DNA of 64,000 nt from Mesocentrotus franciscanus (GCA_037976565.1 CP137685.1:26972327-27036326), one strand, 5' to 3'; counted from the stretch's first letter, positions 22,879 to 35,263 are shown. The notes: generated from the sequence alone by a model not told the origin. Translations and numbers: made by a program.

Positions 22879-23974
22879 ACTCTATGCCTTGCACTTTTCT
22901 GTCCCCCACTTATCCCAAACTGAACCCGTGTGCCCGTAGGGGTATATAGATTGCTTAGCGTAGAAATGGGCAGACAAACCGTTGCTTGCAAACAAAGGCG
23001 CGATGTAAACTAGATCTATGACGGGGTCAAACACGAGTGCCTGTATACAAACTCACAAAAGAGGAAGTGATTGGTTTAAAAACAAAATAGAAGCTTTTGT
23101 TCAATAGTGTTTTTCGATTGGATAGTGTAAGTTTTAAAGGTAAATTCGTGACAAGGCACCACAAAATCACCCAAAAGTCGCAAGGATACGTCACTGAAAA
23201 TATCATGCTTAGATATGAACTCATCTAATTCTCAAACACGTAGAATTAGACTTTGGTAAAAATTCACTAGTGCATCTTTTGTCTGATTTCAAATTGGCAA
23301 CACCAGTGTAATTCACAATGTTCAGAAAATCATTACTGCCTCGTTATCCAGTCAAGATTAATGAAGGAAGAGATCATGCTTAGATATGAACTCATCAGAC
23401 TCTTAAGCACGATGAGGTGGTTAGACTAATTGACTAGGGAATCCAATTTCTGGAGAGAAAAATTGCAAAACCAACAAATTTGTAAACGTCCTCATACTTT
23501 TTATACTGTTATCATAATTATCTTACGCAGCCAAATACTTCCGCCTATATAGCATAGAACAAAAGTACTTGTTAATGTCGAATTATATGTCTAAATGTAT
23601 ATAAAGTGTACTTTGGGTTGTGGCAACTAATTTATCCGTATCGTTGTAGAATGTAAGATGTGTAAACCTGCCGAATATATTGTTCTTTGAAAAGTAAATT
23701 TTGAAGCAAATAACTATGACATTTTCTAAGAGCTTTAACTAAAAGCTCTCATGACTCATGAGACAAAGAAATACAGACTTTACTTGTCAAAAGCTCTTGA
23801 AAATATTTGTTATCCAAACTTTATATTCACCATACCTCCCTATGGTTATAAGTGACATTTTTCTCTCTTTAATGTATAGATCAACAATAATTACTTACGT
23901 GATTCGACTGCGTGTTTGTGTGTGTTTTTGTATTGTCACGTTTTTCTCTCGTCTCAGTCAAATCCCTCTTGTCC
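22879..23974. other. No gene seen; short internal repeat
   Basis: ATCATGCTTAGATATGAACT occurs near 23202 and again near 23371, a short direct repeat. Nothing else recognisable. Confidence 0.45.
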
Positions 23975-24371
23975 TTAAAGAGAAGGTTGAGTTCTGAGAA
24001 GAGGTGAAACATAATTTGTGAGCGTTATCATTGGAAGTGTGGAAGAACATCTGATAAAAAATGTTCCCTGAAAAGCATGGCTCTTCAAATGCCTTAATAT
24101 TCTAAGTATATGGCATGTAACAGCATACAAATCGGGACGGATTTTTATGCCACATGTTCGTGTAGTCCCATATACATATTTCTGTGTACAGTGCTTGTAA
24201 CTTTACCAAGACTGGGCCACATTTCTTATAATTTTGATGATTCCAGAACTTTGCAGTGCACACCAATACCAATACTTAGGCTATATGCTAGATGATCAAC
24301 CTTTTCTGATCGATTCCACACCGTTTCTTTCACAATACAATCGCATGATCAGAACTCAACTTTATCTTTAA
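23975..24371 (-). mobile_element. TTAA-flanked MITE family, copy F (reverse orientation)
   Basis: TTAA at 23975 and 24368-24371 flank a 397 bp reverse-complement copy of the family. Read on the minus strand it starts TTAAAGATAAAGTTGAGTTC and runs through ATCATCTAGCATATAGCC-, AAGCACTGTACACAGAAAT- and GAGCCATGCTTTTCAGGGAA-like blocks to CTTCTCAGAACTCAACC. It is close to copies B and D. Confidence 0.9.
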
Positions 24372-25253
24372 CGTCTGTCCTTCAGCTCTGTCTAGACTTT
24401 GGCTCTTATCCGTTTTTTTCTTCTTCTTCTAATGATTAGGATTTGATCTCAAGACCATTGAAAGTACTTTATAACATATTGACATGATCGTTAAAGTAGT
24501 TGAATTGTTTGTTAATTTTTCCTAAAGCATAAACCCCGGACAATTTAAAGAAAATAATCAACGTTTACTGAGGAAGATTCAGCATTCATTCTTATCACAA
24601 ATAAGAACGTTTTTATTGTTAGGCCTACTGAGGTACGAATAACTAAAAACTCATACACAATCATCATAGTTATAAGAGGACCAAGTTCAAGAAAATGATC
24701 CCAACCATAATCTTGCTTCCCAATCATTTATTTTAGATCGTTTTTCAGCATGACTATCTTTGATGAGAGAGGTGTTATTGCATATATTTTTATATATATA
24801 TATTTATGTTCTATAAAATTTAAAAATTTATACTTTCCATAATTTGATGCAGATGTAAATTTAATTGTACAGATATTTACGTTTGTTTTATAAATTATAT
24901 GGCAGCATTAACTTAACTGAAAAGCTAGCGACGCGAATTATTTCATTAGCTCTTACTTTGAGCTATAAATCAATGTCATTTCTCGCTGTTCGTCCGGACG
25001 TCAAAATGAGACCAACCAGGCTCGTCTGGGGACGAGGTTGCGAGTGTGAATTTTGGCGGCAACACCAGCGCGCAGACGATAATACGCCTACATGTATGTT
25101 TGAGACTGCGCTTTTGAATGAAGGTCATTGCATGGTCTGTCGAGAAGCGTATCCATCTATCCAGCCCCAGGCGGTGACGTTATTTCAAGCATGTTCCCAC
25201 TGCTAGTGCTAAACACCAATCACCTTACGCGTTCTTGCTTGGGTATAGCTGCT
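24372..25253. other. No supported gene; one 113-codon frame
   Basis: The plus-strand frame 24865-25206 encodes 113 codons and its second half is more G+C- and CpG-rich than the flanks (25000-25200), with six Cys residues toward the C-terminus. I recognise no domain, see no splice or start context that would support it, and leave it uncalled. An AT/TA-rich stretch lies at about 24780-24840. Confidence 0.35.
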
Positions 25254-25453
25254 GTTTAAACACCCACTGCACAACTTGTAGCTACTTGCTCCCTCTATAT
25301 AGCAAACAATGCCTATGCGGTGCCCGTTGGTCCCCCATGATCCCCTTTTCTTATGTTAATTGAGAGCTGAGTTGATGAGATAACCACCTGTCAGTGACCA
25401 CGCTGGGAGGTCTAATCCCTCCTGGCCAAACTAGTGCAGACGGGCTTTAAAAC
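25254..25453 (+). mobile_element. Dispersed 200 bp MITE-like element, copy 2
   Basis: Matches 6436-6634 along its full length: GTTTAAA.CCC start, CCCACTGCAC, CTCTATATAGCAAACAATGC, TTCTTATGTTAATTGAGAGC, GATAACCACCTGTCAGTGAC, GGCCAAACTAGTGCAGA, ending GGGCTTTAAAAC. The boundaries agree in both copies, which sets the element length at about 200 bp. Confidence 0.85.
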
Positions 25454-26655
25454 AAAGATTTTAACTGTTTTACTAATCGATTCTTATTCCATACATTTAT
25501 ACTTTCTTCAAAGTGAATATTCTAGAATATGAATTACTTATTAATAAGAGTAGGCCTGCATGCAATGATCCTACTGCAACAGCATTTTGAGATGTATAGA
25601 AAGACTTTCCATTATTAATCATTTCCAATTTATTTGGGGAAATTTGTCTAAGGTACAGATAACCATTATGTCTTACCTTGTCTATATATAAAAAGAAATG
25701 TTTGTATTTCGAAATTTGTATCGTACGTATTTTGGAAAATATTCTCCTGCACAAATAAGATTCCTACATTAAGTTTAAACTGGATGCGTTTTTTCTTCTG
25801 GTAGAAGGCACACATCATTCAAGTTCAATTTCACACTGCCTCGACGATCTGAATATCCCATGACTTTGCCCCTTTCAATTCCTGTTGTATTTCAACCCGA
25901 CCTACTTAAGCCTTAGACATAAAAACCATCTTCCCCAGAAAATATGAAAAAATAGAAAATAAGAACGAGTGGATTGTGAGCAAAAATAAAAGTCTAAAGG
26001 TTACGTCATAGATCAATTGACTTTTAGAAATACACACTGCTTAATTTCCTTCCAATGACCTTTTCATCATATTTTGTTGTCTTTCTTCTTCATCCTTTTA
26101 CCATAAAGTTGTAGCCATTAATATTCCATGGTTTGGTGTAAACAATTTGATGTTTCAAGGCTTTTGCTGAAATCTTATGAATTTTGTCCTCAAACAGGAT
26201 AAAATTTCATATTTGTAAGAAGCTAAATTCATTACGCGTAAATATCAATGGTCTGAAATTTGCAAAGTCCAATAAATTTTTCACACTATGTAGCAGTAGT
26301 TATTATTATTCTTAAACATGATTGTGTTAAATGCTCTTTGTGTAAAACGAAAGTATCAGCTTGACTTGTATCACACCTTTCATTCATAAAGTCGAGTATA
26401 TACGTAATATTTACGCCTATATACAGTGCTGTATTGTCGCGATATGTCTTGCGATTGTATTGAGATTATTTACATGATTGACATCTACTATTCGCGTTTA
26501 TTATGATCAATTTATACTTTGATGACCTATTTTTCCTTGCTTTATTAAAAGTGTATAAAAAAATACAGAGTGAGGTGTGAGATCATAAGAGAGAGAGGAA
26601 AGGAGGAGAGACAGTGGCAGAGACAGAGAAAGAGAGAGAAAGATGGAGAGATAAA
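25454..26655. other. No gene seen; GA-rich tract at the end
   Basis: AT-rich sequence, then a GA-rich stretch at about 26585-26650. No supported coding sequence. Confidence 0.5.
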
Positions 26656-26884
26656 GGCCCGAATTCACAAAGGAGGTTTACATTTAACCCATGGTTTAAA
26701 CCCTCATTTACATAACCCATGGTTTAAAATAAGCGCAAATTGAGGCGTACATTGCCTTGCGCGCGTCTAATATTGGACCTCTGACTTGTGTCGCGCTTAT
26801 TTTGCGCTTATTTTAAACCATGGGTTATGTAAATGAGGGTATAAACCATGGGTTAAATGTAAACCTCCTTTGTGAATTCGGGCC
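26656..26884. mobile_element. Near-perfect palindromic MITE (GGCCCGAATTC ends)
   Basis: Two ~80 bp arms are nearly exact inverses: GGCCCGAATTCACAAAGGAG, GTTTACATTTAACCCATGG, TTTACATAACCCATGGTTTA and AATAAGCGC on the left, and their reverse complements on the right. The ~70 bp centre has CpG-rich GCGCGCG-type sequence. Within each arm AACCCATGGTTTAAA is itself repeated twice. The element is non-coding. The flanks share AAA but a specific target duplication cannot be assigned. Confidence 0.9.
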
Positions 26885-27754
26885 AAAGAAAGACAAACAT
26901 AGACAGTAATTCGTTATGACAGACATTGGGGTTTGTTAGTGTTCTTTTTTATCATGTTTATGCTTATAGTATATTTTGTACTTAAATTGATGTTTAACAA
27001 TTTTCACAGTTATCGTGAAAAAGGGGAAGAAGGAAATGGCTTGTCATTCGAAATACACTGTATAAGCATGACATGTCAATAATCAAATCACGAAATTATT
27101 CAGTCTGTCTGCTCCGTATCTGTCTCCATGTTGCGCCCTACTAGTCATGACTAAAAGACATGAAACTTAATTCAGTCTGTTTCTGAAACAAACTTCTTCC
27201 GAATGTTATGCCTTCCTTCCTTTCCATTCCTCAACCGTGGGCCCCCCTGATGTAGCTGGCTTGCTCTCTGAGCTTGATTGAAAATCACATTAAATTTGTC
27301 TTGAATTCCTCTACCCCGCTCACGATCGCTGGATGAATCCGTCGACATTTTGATGTGTATTAGCATATCTTTATGTATCCCATTTCGGAAGCTGAGCGGA
27401 AGAACATCGAGAATATGGAAAGATCATGAGGGCAAGGGAATATGGTTTCAATTCTGCAATAAAATAGGTGAGGGTATCCCCTATCTCTGGCAATGCACCA
27501 TGTGCGCTCCCAATAAAAATGTTAATAAAGTAGAGTTTATTGATGAACTTAAAGGAAAAGCTAAAATCCTTCAAGTAACAATTTTCGGCGATGGGTTAAC
27601 AACTACATAGGGTTACCCTGCCAAGCATATGCCAATAAAAAGTTGCCCTCGGCATTTCCTCGTTGCTCGTGTGCTGTATATTGTCAAACCATAACGAAAT
27701 GTAAAATAATGATATTTTCAAGGTATAATAACATTGAGCAAATAAAAATGTCCT
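26885..27754. other. No supported gene; two short opposed frames
   Basis: A minus frame (27172-27366) and a plus frame (27350-27610, 86 codons) meet head to head near 27360 and are compositionally less simple than most frames here. I recognise no domain in either, so I do not call them. A transposon-derived or exon fragment is possible. Confidence 0.3.
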
Positions 27755-27895
27755 ATGCAACCGGATACTCATTTACCACCTTGGTGGAGAGAAGCAAATG
27801 TAGTTGAAATGTGTTGCTAAAGGGCATGCGTTCTGTGTACGGGATTGAACCTGCGCATCTCCAGTAATAAACCACTCGACTACAACTACAAAATC
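27755..27895 (-). mobile_element. tRNA-derived SINE, minus strand
   Basis: Read on the minus strand, the head has GTAGTCGAGTGGTTTA (A box) and GCAGGTTCAATCCCGTAC (B box). The body that follows (CCTTTAGCAACA, CTACATTTGC, CCACCAAGGTGGTAAATGAG) parallels the body of the SINE at 63633 (CCTTTGGCAAGACA, CTACATTTGC, CCAGGTGATGTAAATGGG). It is therefore an older, 3'-truncated member of the same family. Boundaries are approximate. Confidence 0.7.
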
Positions 27896-30800
27896 ATGAG
27901 ACAATGCATCGTTTAGAATAGTTATGGTACACGTTGTGATAATATCGTTATCTTCTCCGTATAATTCAAATTCAGTCCCAATCAGTTCTCTATATATAGG
28001 TTTACGTGCTCTTAATTAAAAATGCATTGATCGTTATCGCCTTAATAACAATTTGGCTAATTGATTACTGAATTAATAATAAGGTCATTGTGTATTAGTA
28101 CAAGGTGAGAACGCATAGATCTGGAATAATAGGGCCCTGGATGGAGGTAACTTTTCAACTACATGAATTAGATTATTGCTTTTTTTCTTTTTAAACTTAA
28201 CTCTCGAGTTGTGGACCTGGTGGTCCAACGCTGACTCAGTACAAGTGACAAAAAAAACTGAAGGCTTCCCTTAAAAGATACTAAAAATCCAGGATTTCAA
28301 ATACATTGTCGGTTACCATTTGTTGTAATGCTGATGTTATTTGAGTCTCGTGATATATCGATAAATGCTTAACGCTTTATTGTGTACTTGGGTACATGGG
28401 TATGCTAGGATAAAAATGAAGAAAAAAATAAATTAGTGATATTTTTGTACATGACAAACGGGAGAGTTATTTGTAACTACGTCACAATCCACTGGCCAAA
28501 ATGACAATATGAGATTCGTATAGATTTAATGATCTCATATTTCAAACATTCATAACTCTCTTATTTTTGGTCCGATTTATCAGACAAATTCCGCCATTCT
28601 GTTTCTCTTATATTCATACAAATTAACTTGTGACAAAGGTTGGATTCCCCTTCAAGGCTCGATCCTATAGGACCTCTCATGTGAGACTTTATCATCTTCA
28701 ATATAATAGTATATCACAGTCGTACCACTGGCTTGTGTGTGTTTTGCGTCTGATGATACTAATGCTTTCATGGAGAGATATCCTTTAAAGGTATAATGCA
28801 TTTAGAATGGTATATAATAGTAAGGGCTATTAGTCTGAATCCCATGATACAGCAATTACAACCCACTTTCAAGTTTAACCTTCTATCAGCGAGACGCCTG
28901 CCATAAAATGTATATTTGCTCGGGGAACGAAGAGACTGGAGAGAGATTTAGTATAATTATTATTAACTTTCTCTGTCTGGATATCTCTCTCCGGCTTCCC
29001 TTCTTTACTGTCCCATCTATGCTCTTTCTCGAGTAATCTGCCCCTCTCTCTGTTCCGCTCTCTTTCTGTGTTTTGTAATTCTCTTCTCTCTCCCATCCCC
29101 CCCCCCCCATACAAAAACGATCAATCTCTCTCTCTCTCTCTTTCTCCCTCTCTCTCTGACTCTTTCTATATAACTCTCTCTCTCTCTCCAGTTCTCTGTT
29201 TTCTCCCTTGGCTTATATAGACCCAACTTATTTCCAATATACAAATCCTGTTGAAACAGCTAGACATGATTGGACTATTGTTGTTCTTTACAATTTACCA
29301 TGGCACCACTCTTGCCCTCTCCCTCTCCTTCATCCCCACACTGCAGACCCTTGCTATGGAGAGAGGCAATTTTGTCTCATTCCATTGGCGTTACCACCCC
29401 TTCCCCTTATTCTCCACCCCCAAACCCTATTTCTTCCACGCGCCTCCAAATAATGTTTACTCACACTCTGTGTATTTAAAGACACTATTCGACTTTGTCA
29501 CGGAAAGAGGTTGTTTTGCCGCTTCCCGATGGCACTAGCTTTTGACTACCAACCTGCCGCAATAACCTACGGGACAACCCCCGGGATCCCCTCCCTAGAG
29601 CAGCAGGGTGACTAAGAGCTAGCAACCCGTCGCTCCATTTTTATAGATCAGTGATTTCAGGAGTTGGCGTGTGGGTGGTTTCTGGCGTTCATATTTTTTT
29701 CTCAATCAAAGATATTGTTATAAAGGGGATTTTGTGTTGTATAATGATTTGTTGTTTTCGCTACAATCAAAATTGTACGGTGGAGCGTCATTCAAACCGC
29801 TACGGACTCTTGTTACCCTAACTACATGTAGGTCTATTTATATGACCTATTTATAATAAAGACGATTGGCCTTTGCCTTCATCAGTCGCAGAGAGATTCA
29901 ACACAGAGCACGGTTGGTTCTCTACATGTGATTCCATCATACGAAATACGCCCTCACCGTCCCAAGCTTGAAAGCGTATTATCTACTTCAAGTTCCATGC
30001 TATCCAAGACCCTCATCCTTTTCCTCCCATCTTCAAAATATTTTTGTTAAAGTTTCTTGAAGGTTTTATTTCAATATTTTTATTTCATGTGAGCTTTGTT
30101 CGCTGTCACTTGGGTTGTTAAAAAAAAAAACACGAAACTCAGACAGATACAGATATATACGCCTTTATGTATAAGCATTGATATATATCAGACAAAATTG
30201 TTAACGATATATAGTGAGTGAATGTACAAAAAAGTATACAATTAAAGTTTCACTCACTCGATCCCCCCTCCTCCTCATAATTATTAGCAATTTAATTCTC
30301 AATTAAAGAAGTCCCCTCTATGTTTCTTAACTGATGCGTTGAGACCAACTGCTGATTAATATTATTGCAATACATAATTAATTTGAAGAAAATTTAAGCA
30401 TGGCCATTTCGCACAAGCATATTATTCGAACTTCGACCAAATTGGACCAACTAAGAAATTATATCTTTTCCCAGAAATAATCTGTCTTTGATATTTAAGC
30501 AATATACCACTATGCTTTTTTCTACGTATCGGCTATAAATTATATATATATATTTTCAGGTTTCTAATTTCGTTCATGATATTCGAAGGAGCACTACACG
30601 AAACCACAGCGTGAATATGTGTCTGGGTTTTATCGCAAATTACCTTGTCTGATATTAGACGGTCATTGCCTAGCGAGTCTGCGGTCGTTGCTGGCGGGAA
30701 ATGTAGGATGGGCGCAACAACTCGACCCCTTCCCAGTATAAGATTGTTGTTGCAGATGAGCTGATAAAAGAGTAAGAGGGAGAAAAGACAGAGAGATTGG

Positions 30801-30989
30801 GGAAGTGAAAATGAGATGATCTCCTCCCACTCAATCGTTGGCCTTTGCTACCCCCGCCCCTCAATAATACAAGTGCCCCACGCCCCACGCCACTTTTATC
30901 AGCATTGAAGATCAAAACTAACTTCATTAGATGAGCTATATGATGCATACCACTTTTCTGCCCCTCTTTCCTGTTTGCTTCAAAAGAAA
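27896..30989. other. No gene seen; CT tract included
   Basis: A CT-rich run with a preceding C run lies at about 29083-29195. The overlapping frames at 28875-29538 on both strands arise from it. The remainder is AT-rich and unremarkable. Confidence 0.5.
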
Positions 30990-31160
30990 ACGAGAAAGGC
31001 TGCATCCATCGCGGTTTTCCTTCTGCAAACGCAGCTGGCGGTGTCGCCGCGGTTTTGTCGCCAAAAAATTAGCCAAAGGCGATTTCCTTTTATCACTTCG
31101 AGAGGACGCCGCCAAAGAAGGCGGAAATTACTCGCGGGGTTTGATATTCAACTGGTGTCC
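30990..31160. other. CpG-dense patch
   Basis: About a dozen CpGs fall in ~170 bp (GCGGTGTCGCCGCGG, TTTTGTCGCC, AAAGGCGATTTCC, GGACGCCGCC, AAGGCGGAAATTACTCGCGG) against a CpG-poor background. GGCGGAAA-type sites resemble E2F half sites, but that is only a motif resemblance. Open frames cross it in two phases (30931-31212 and 30975-31331), neither recognisable. It could be a small promoter-like island or a relic of a GC-rich element. Confidence 0.45.
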
Positions 31161-31272
31161 ATACACATATACGAGTGCAGCGATATGCTGGATAGTCGGG
31201 AGGAATGCGTGAATGCGAATGTAGGCATGTTTTATTTAGAGGGCAAGGACGCCGCTGTGTTAAAGTTTACAT

Positions 31273-31365
31273 TAGGGACTTTTAGATTTACACGTCGACA
31301 TAGTGGACTGCAACGCGTGACGTCCTTATAAGGCACTCGATGTCGTGTAAATCTAAAAGTCCCTA
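31273..31365. mobile_element. 93 bp hairpin element with TA at both ends
   Basis: GGGACTTTTAGATTTACACG at 31275-31294 is matched exactly in inverse just before 31363. TA lies on both outer sides (31273-31274 and 31364-31365), as expected of a TA target duplication (Tc1/mariner-type or Stowaway-like MITE). The ~50 bp centre contains CGTGACGTCC. The small size makes the class uncertain. Confidence 0.65.
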
Positions 31366-31394
31366 TTAAAACATGAGAGGAAACGTCGTGGATA

Positions 31395-31524
31395 ATGAAT
31401 TAGAGAAAGAGGGAGAAGGAGAGAGAGAAAGAGATTGGTGAGAGAGAGAAAGAGAGAGAAATACATTGGAGAGACAGCTGGTATGAGCGAAATGTAAAGA
31501 ACAAAGAAGGAATAACATATAGAA

Positions 31525-31561
<37 letters not shown>

Positions 31562-31577
31562 AGAGAGGGAGAGGCAA

Positions 31578-31612
<35 letters not shown>

Positions 31613-31615
31613 GTA
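31395..31615 (+). repeat. GA-rich microsatellite cluster
   Basis: Three GA-rich runs (about 31400-31465, 31529-31575 and 31579-31613). The two overlapping minus-strand frames here are Ser/Leu translations of the complement. Confidence 0.95.
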
Positions 31616-32273
31616 AATAAGAGTGAGTCTGAATTACAAACATTTAAAATGATGATCTTACGCGTCAACATAATTCATAGGGACAGTTTTGTTCCGATAA
31701 AGCTAAACGAGAATAGTAGGCACAAATTAGGAACAATTATCATGTTTGCCCATTCATGAAAGTTCGAGAAAATTGATATTTTAATTTACACACTGATGCA
31801 TGGTATCATAATCATGATCACTATTCTATTTGAAAATCAATAAAAATACAATGATAGTTACAGTTTGTTCCCAACAGTTGCCTACAGCATTATGTTCTAA
31901 ATGTACGTTGCTATAAATCCAACATGCACTACCTGGTAGAATACATTTTAATCAAATGCATTAAAAAAAAAATGTATGCGGTACATGTTGCGTTCGTGGA
32001 GGATCGCGATGTAATTAAATTATATGCTAAGTAAAAGAACTTATCTCGGTTAAATGGATAAGGTTCATGTAATGTGTGATAATTTGTGGGCTAAGTAGGC
32101 TCTCTCTCTCTCTCTCTCAGTATCTATGCGATGCTGCAACTTCATCGTACCAACTGAATTAGGAAGTGGTTTGAATGAGAAGAGCGCCCCCGTTCACTAA
32201 CTTGCGATATAACGCTATAATACGACCTAAACTACTATGCGAAACGAGTGCGACTAACATAAAACCAAGTTTC
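31616..32273. other. No gene seen
   Basis: AT-rich with a short CT run at about 32100-32119. Nothing recognisable. Confidence 0.5.
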
Positions 32274-32669
32274 TTAAAGATAAAGTTGAGTTCTGGTCAT
32301 GCGACTGCATTGTGAAAGAAACAGTGTGAAATCGATCAGCAAAGGTTGATCATCTAGCATATAAGTATTGGTGTGTACTGCAAGGTTCTGGAATCATCAA
32401 AATGATAAGAAATTTGGCCCAGTTTTGGTAAAGTTACAAGCACTGTACACAGAAAGATGTATATGGGACTACACAAACATGTGGCATAAAAATCCGTCCC
32501 GATTTTTATGCTGTTATATGTCATATTTAGAATATTAAGGCATTTGAAGAGCCATGCTTTTCAGGGAACATTTTGTATCTGATGTTCTGACTTCCACATT
32601 TGCATAATAACAATGATAACGCTCACAAATTATCTTTCACCCCTTCCCAGAACTCAACCTTCTCTTTAA
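32274..32669 (+). mobile_element. TTAA-flanked MITE family, copy D
   Basis: TTAA at 32274-32277 and 32666-32669 flank a full-length member starting AGATAAAGTTGAGTTCTGG and ending CCCAGAACTCAACCTTCTCT. It is very close to copies B and F, so the family was recently active. A degraded relative (copy E) follows 53 bp downstream in the same orientation. Confidence 0.9.
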
Positions 32670-32721
32670 GTGAATAATGATAGAAATATTAACATAATAT
32701 TATACGGCACATTTGACCGTT

Positions 32722-32955
32722 TTCAAGGTAAAATTGAGTTTTTATCGTGCGAATGCATTGTGAAAGTTACTGTGTGAAAGCGATTGGAAGAGGATGATCA
32801 AGCAGCACTCAAGTATTGGTATATACTGTGAGGGTTGGGAATCAATAAAAAATAATGATATGAAATTCACCCAGTCTTGCTACGAGCCACATGCACTATA
32901 CAATTACACAGAAATGTGTTTTCGGGACTACACAAACATGTGGCATGACGATCTT
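32722..32955 (+). mobile_element. TTAA MITE family, copy E (degraded, 3' end lost)
   Basis: Starts TTCAAGGTAAAATTGAGTTT, a decayed form of the TTAAAG family start, and continues through GTGCGAATGCATTGTGAAAG, AAGTATTGGTATATACTGTG, ACCCAGTCTTGC and GGGACTACACAAACATGTGG. The right half is not recognisable. Confidence 0.7.
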
Positions 32956-34675
32956 TATCTGTAATGAGCCGATTTGTATATTGTAATCATGGCAGAAGCA
33001 TGCCATCTATTGACGGTGTACAGATAACTTTGACCGAATTAACTTTGATCAATGTTCTGATATGTATGGCGCTTCAAAAGAATATATATTTATTTCATTT
33101 GGATCCTTTGGCTTTGGTAAATTTTTAGAAAAAATAAACGAATCATAATAATAATAATGATCATCCAGCATTCGCCAATAATTGTTTTAAAGTATTAATC
33201 TACTTTTAGAATTATTCAAATATTAAATGCGCCGCAGTTGCGTATATATATTGTATTAATACGTTCTGTTTTATTTCTCCTCTTTTGCATTGCCTTTCAA
33301 CTGGACTTTGTTCCCGATTACTCCATTCACAGGTAAGTAACCACAGCCATTTCATATCTTGTTACCATGGTGATTGAGAAATGGATTGATGAACGTTTGT
33401 GTCATCAGAAATAGGCCTGTTACCTCGCGTAATCTACTAACTTAAAATTTAAACCTGACCCCGAGGTTAGTCTGACGTCTAACTTTTACTTTTGGTAAAC
33501 GTGATCTTAAAGCCAGGGTCGGCTTATTGAATACGGAACTAAATGCACAGGAGTCGAAAATCCACTCCTTTGGGAATTATTGGGGATTACTTTAATATGT
33601 GGTCACCATATATTTGTATTATTGAAATACTGTTGAAATAAAGATGTATTGTTGAGTATCCAGAATATGATATAAAGCATAAAAATGCCTCTGAAATGGT
33701 GCTTGAAATTCCGCCTTAGTTCTATATAAAAAGAAAACTAACCGTTCCTAAGAACCCTTTTTAAAGTTCTGCAAGTACCAATACAAATTCCCCAAATGAC
33801 GCCAAATGGCGCTTAGTAATCTTGTGGTTCTTGTAAGAACCCCACTGCTCATGTTATTTGGTGTACTTTTTGACCCATTACCCTAAAAACTGAATACATG
33901 AAAAAGAAATGAGGACCGAAAATATCTCTTGACACTTTGCTTTGGGGGAATTTGTCAGTCATAATCATCTTCTCTGATGTATTATTCATACAATCGGATT
34001 ATCAATTCTATTTTCTTTACCTATTTAGCCTATTTAGAAAATTCGGTACCGTTGTAAATTGTCTTTAATAAGAACTGTATAGCAGAGGTTTCACTGGATA
34101 GCCCTCTGAGGATTATAAATACAAAGGATCTGTTCCTGGACGACATAAGTATTGATGTTTTAAAACTTTTTTAATGAAGACGACAGCTATTATAAATACA
34201 CATTCCTGATGTGGAAAAGGCGCTTCATATAACGGCACTTGTTTTGCTGTTTAGTAACCCTAATGGTTTTTTCAAATACGACGCGGCTAAACCGCGGTGG
34301 CGTTTTTACCGCGCCATATCTGATCAAGCCTTAGCAGTGCCACTGATACACATAACTTAAAACATATTCTTCAGAAACACCTGACAAATGTTTTAAGTAT
34401 TGATGTGGTTTTCATAGTTCTTTTTATTACTTAATCGCTCCATGCTATCCACAATTTCTTAGCCTTTTTGTTTTCAATTAAAAAAAAAATGGCGCTTCTT
34501 AGTCCACATAGTAGATACTGTACAACCTAAACAAGATTGGGTATTTATCAGGGTTATGAATGAGCTCATATATGACATACTCTCACCCAGTTATCAATGC
34601 AATGTCTAAACTGCAGTCATTCACCCGACACGCAGAGTGTACGCCCTCTCGCGTTCAAATCAAGTCACAAGAGCT
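32956..34675. other. No gene seen
   Basis: A strong 5' splice-site match (CAG then GTAAGT, boundary at 33332/33333) follows a pyrimidine-rich stretch, but no open frame or upstream exon supports it. A CpG-rich spot with CCGCGG lies at about 34278-34315. Confidence 0.4.
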
Positions 34676-35263
34676 TTAAAGGTCGGGTGACATCCAAATA
34701 TAAGTTGATTCCTGTTGACGTGCAGGGCTGCCTACAACTCATATTTTGTTATTCCAACATCTAAATATACTTTAAAGATTTTTAAATATTATCTCATACC
34801 CTGCTAAGCTCCACCCTAAAAAAATGCTCCAGATCTCATTCATCTTGTGACATCATCCGTCAATCATTAGTGATCTAACAAGAGACAGTGCTATGTAGCT
34901 TCACCATAGCTGACCACCTGTTTACAATAGACCATACAATACCAACATAGGAGTTGCTATGTCAGACGTGCTGTAGCATCACCAGGAAAAGAAAGGTAAT
35001 GTGGAAGTATTGTATGAAATAATGCAATTCTTTTGTGAACATGTGCTGAGCTGAGGGAAGATTCATATCAATGTCTCTTATTAGCTCTCTAATGATTGAC
35101 AGATGATGTCACAAGATAAATGAGCAGGTCTGAGAAAATTATTTTTAAAAATATTTAAAAATCTATGAAATATGTTTAGATGTTTGAATAACAAAATATG
35201 AGTTGTATGCAGCCCTGCACATCAACAGGAATCAACTTATATTTCGATGTCACCTGACATTTA
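34676..35263. mobile_element. 588 bp palindromic element with TTAA-type ends
   Basis: The left ~200 bp is inverted at the right: TTAAAGGTCGGGTGACATCC pairs with GATGTCACCTGACATTTA, and ATATAAGTTGATTCCTGTTG, GCAGGGCTGC, AACTCATATTTTGTTATTCC, CATCTTGTGACATCAT and GTCAATCATTAG each have inverse partners. TTAA lies at the left (34676-34679) and the mutated TTTA at the right (35260-35263). The centre is ~170 bp. Non-coding. The family differs from the 395 bp one. Confidence 0.85.

Noticed and set aside
24865..25206. 113-codon plus frame with several Cys residues
   Set aside because: No recognisable domain, no supporting splice or promoter context; length is within chance expectation over 64 kb. 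BLASTP against related proteomes would decide.
27350..27610. 86-codon plus frame of non-simple composition
   Set aside because: Looks more protein-like than most but I recognise no family; a translated search giving a hit in another species would overturn this.
34278..34315. CpG-rich CCGCGG spot as a promoter
   Set aside because: Too short and isolated; a weak inverted repeat explains it equally well.
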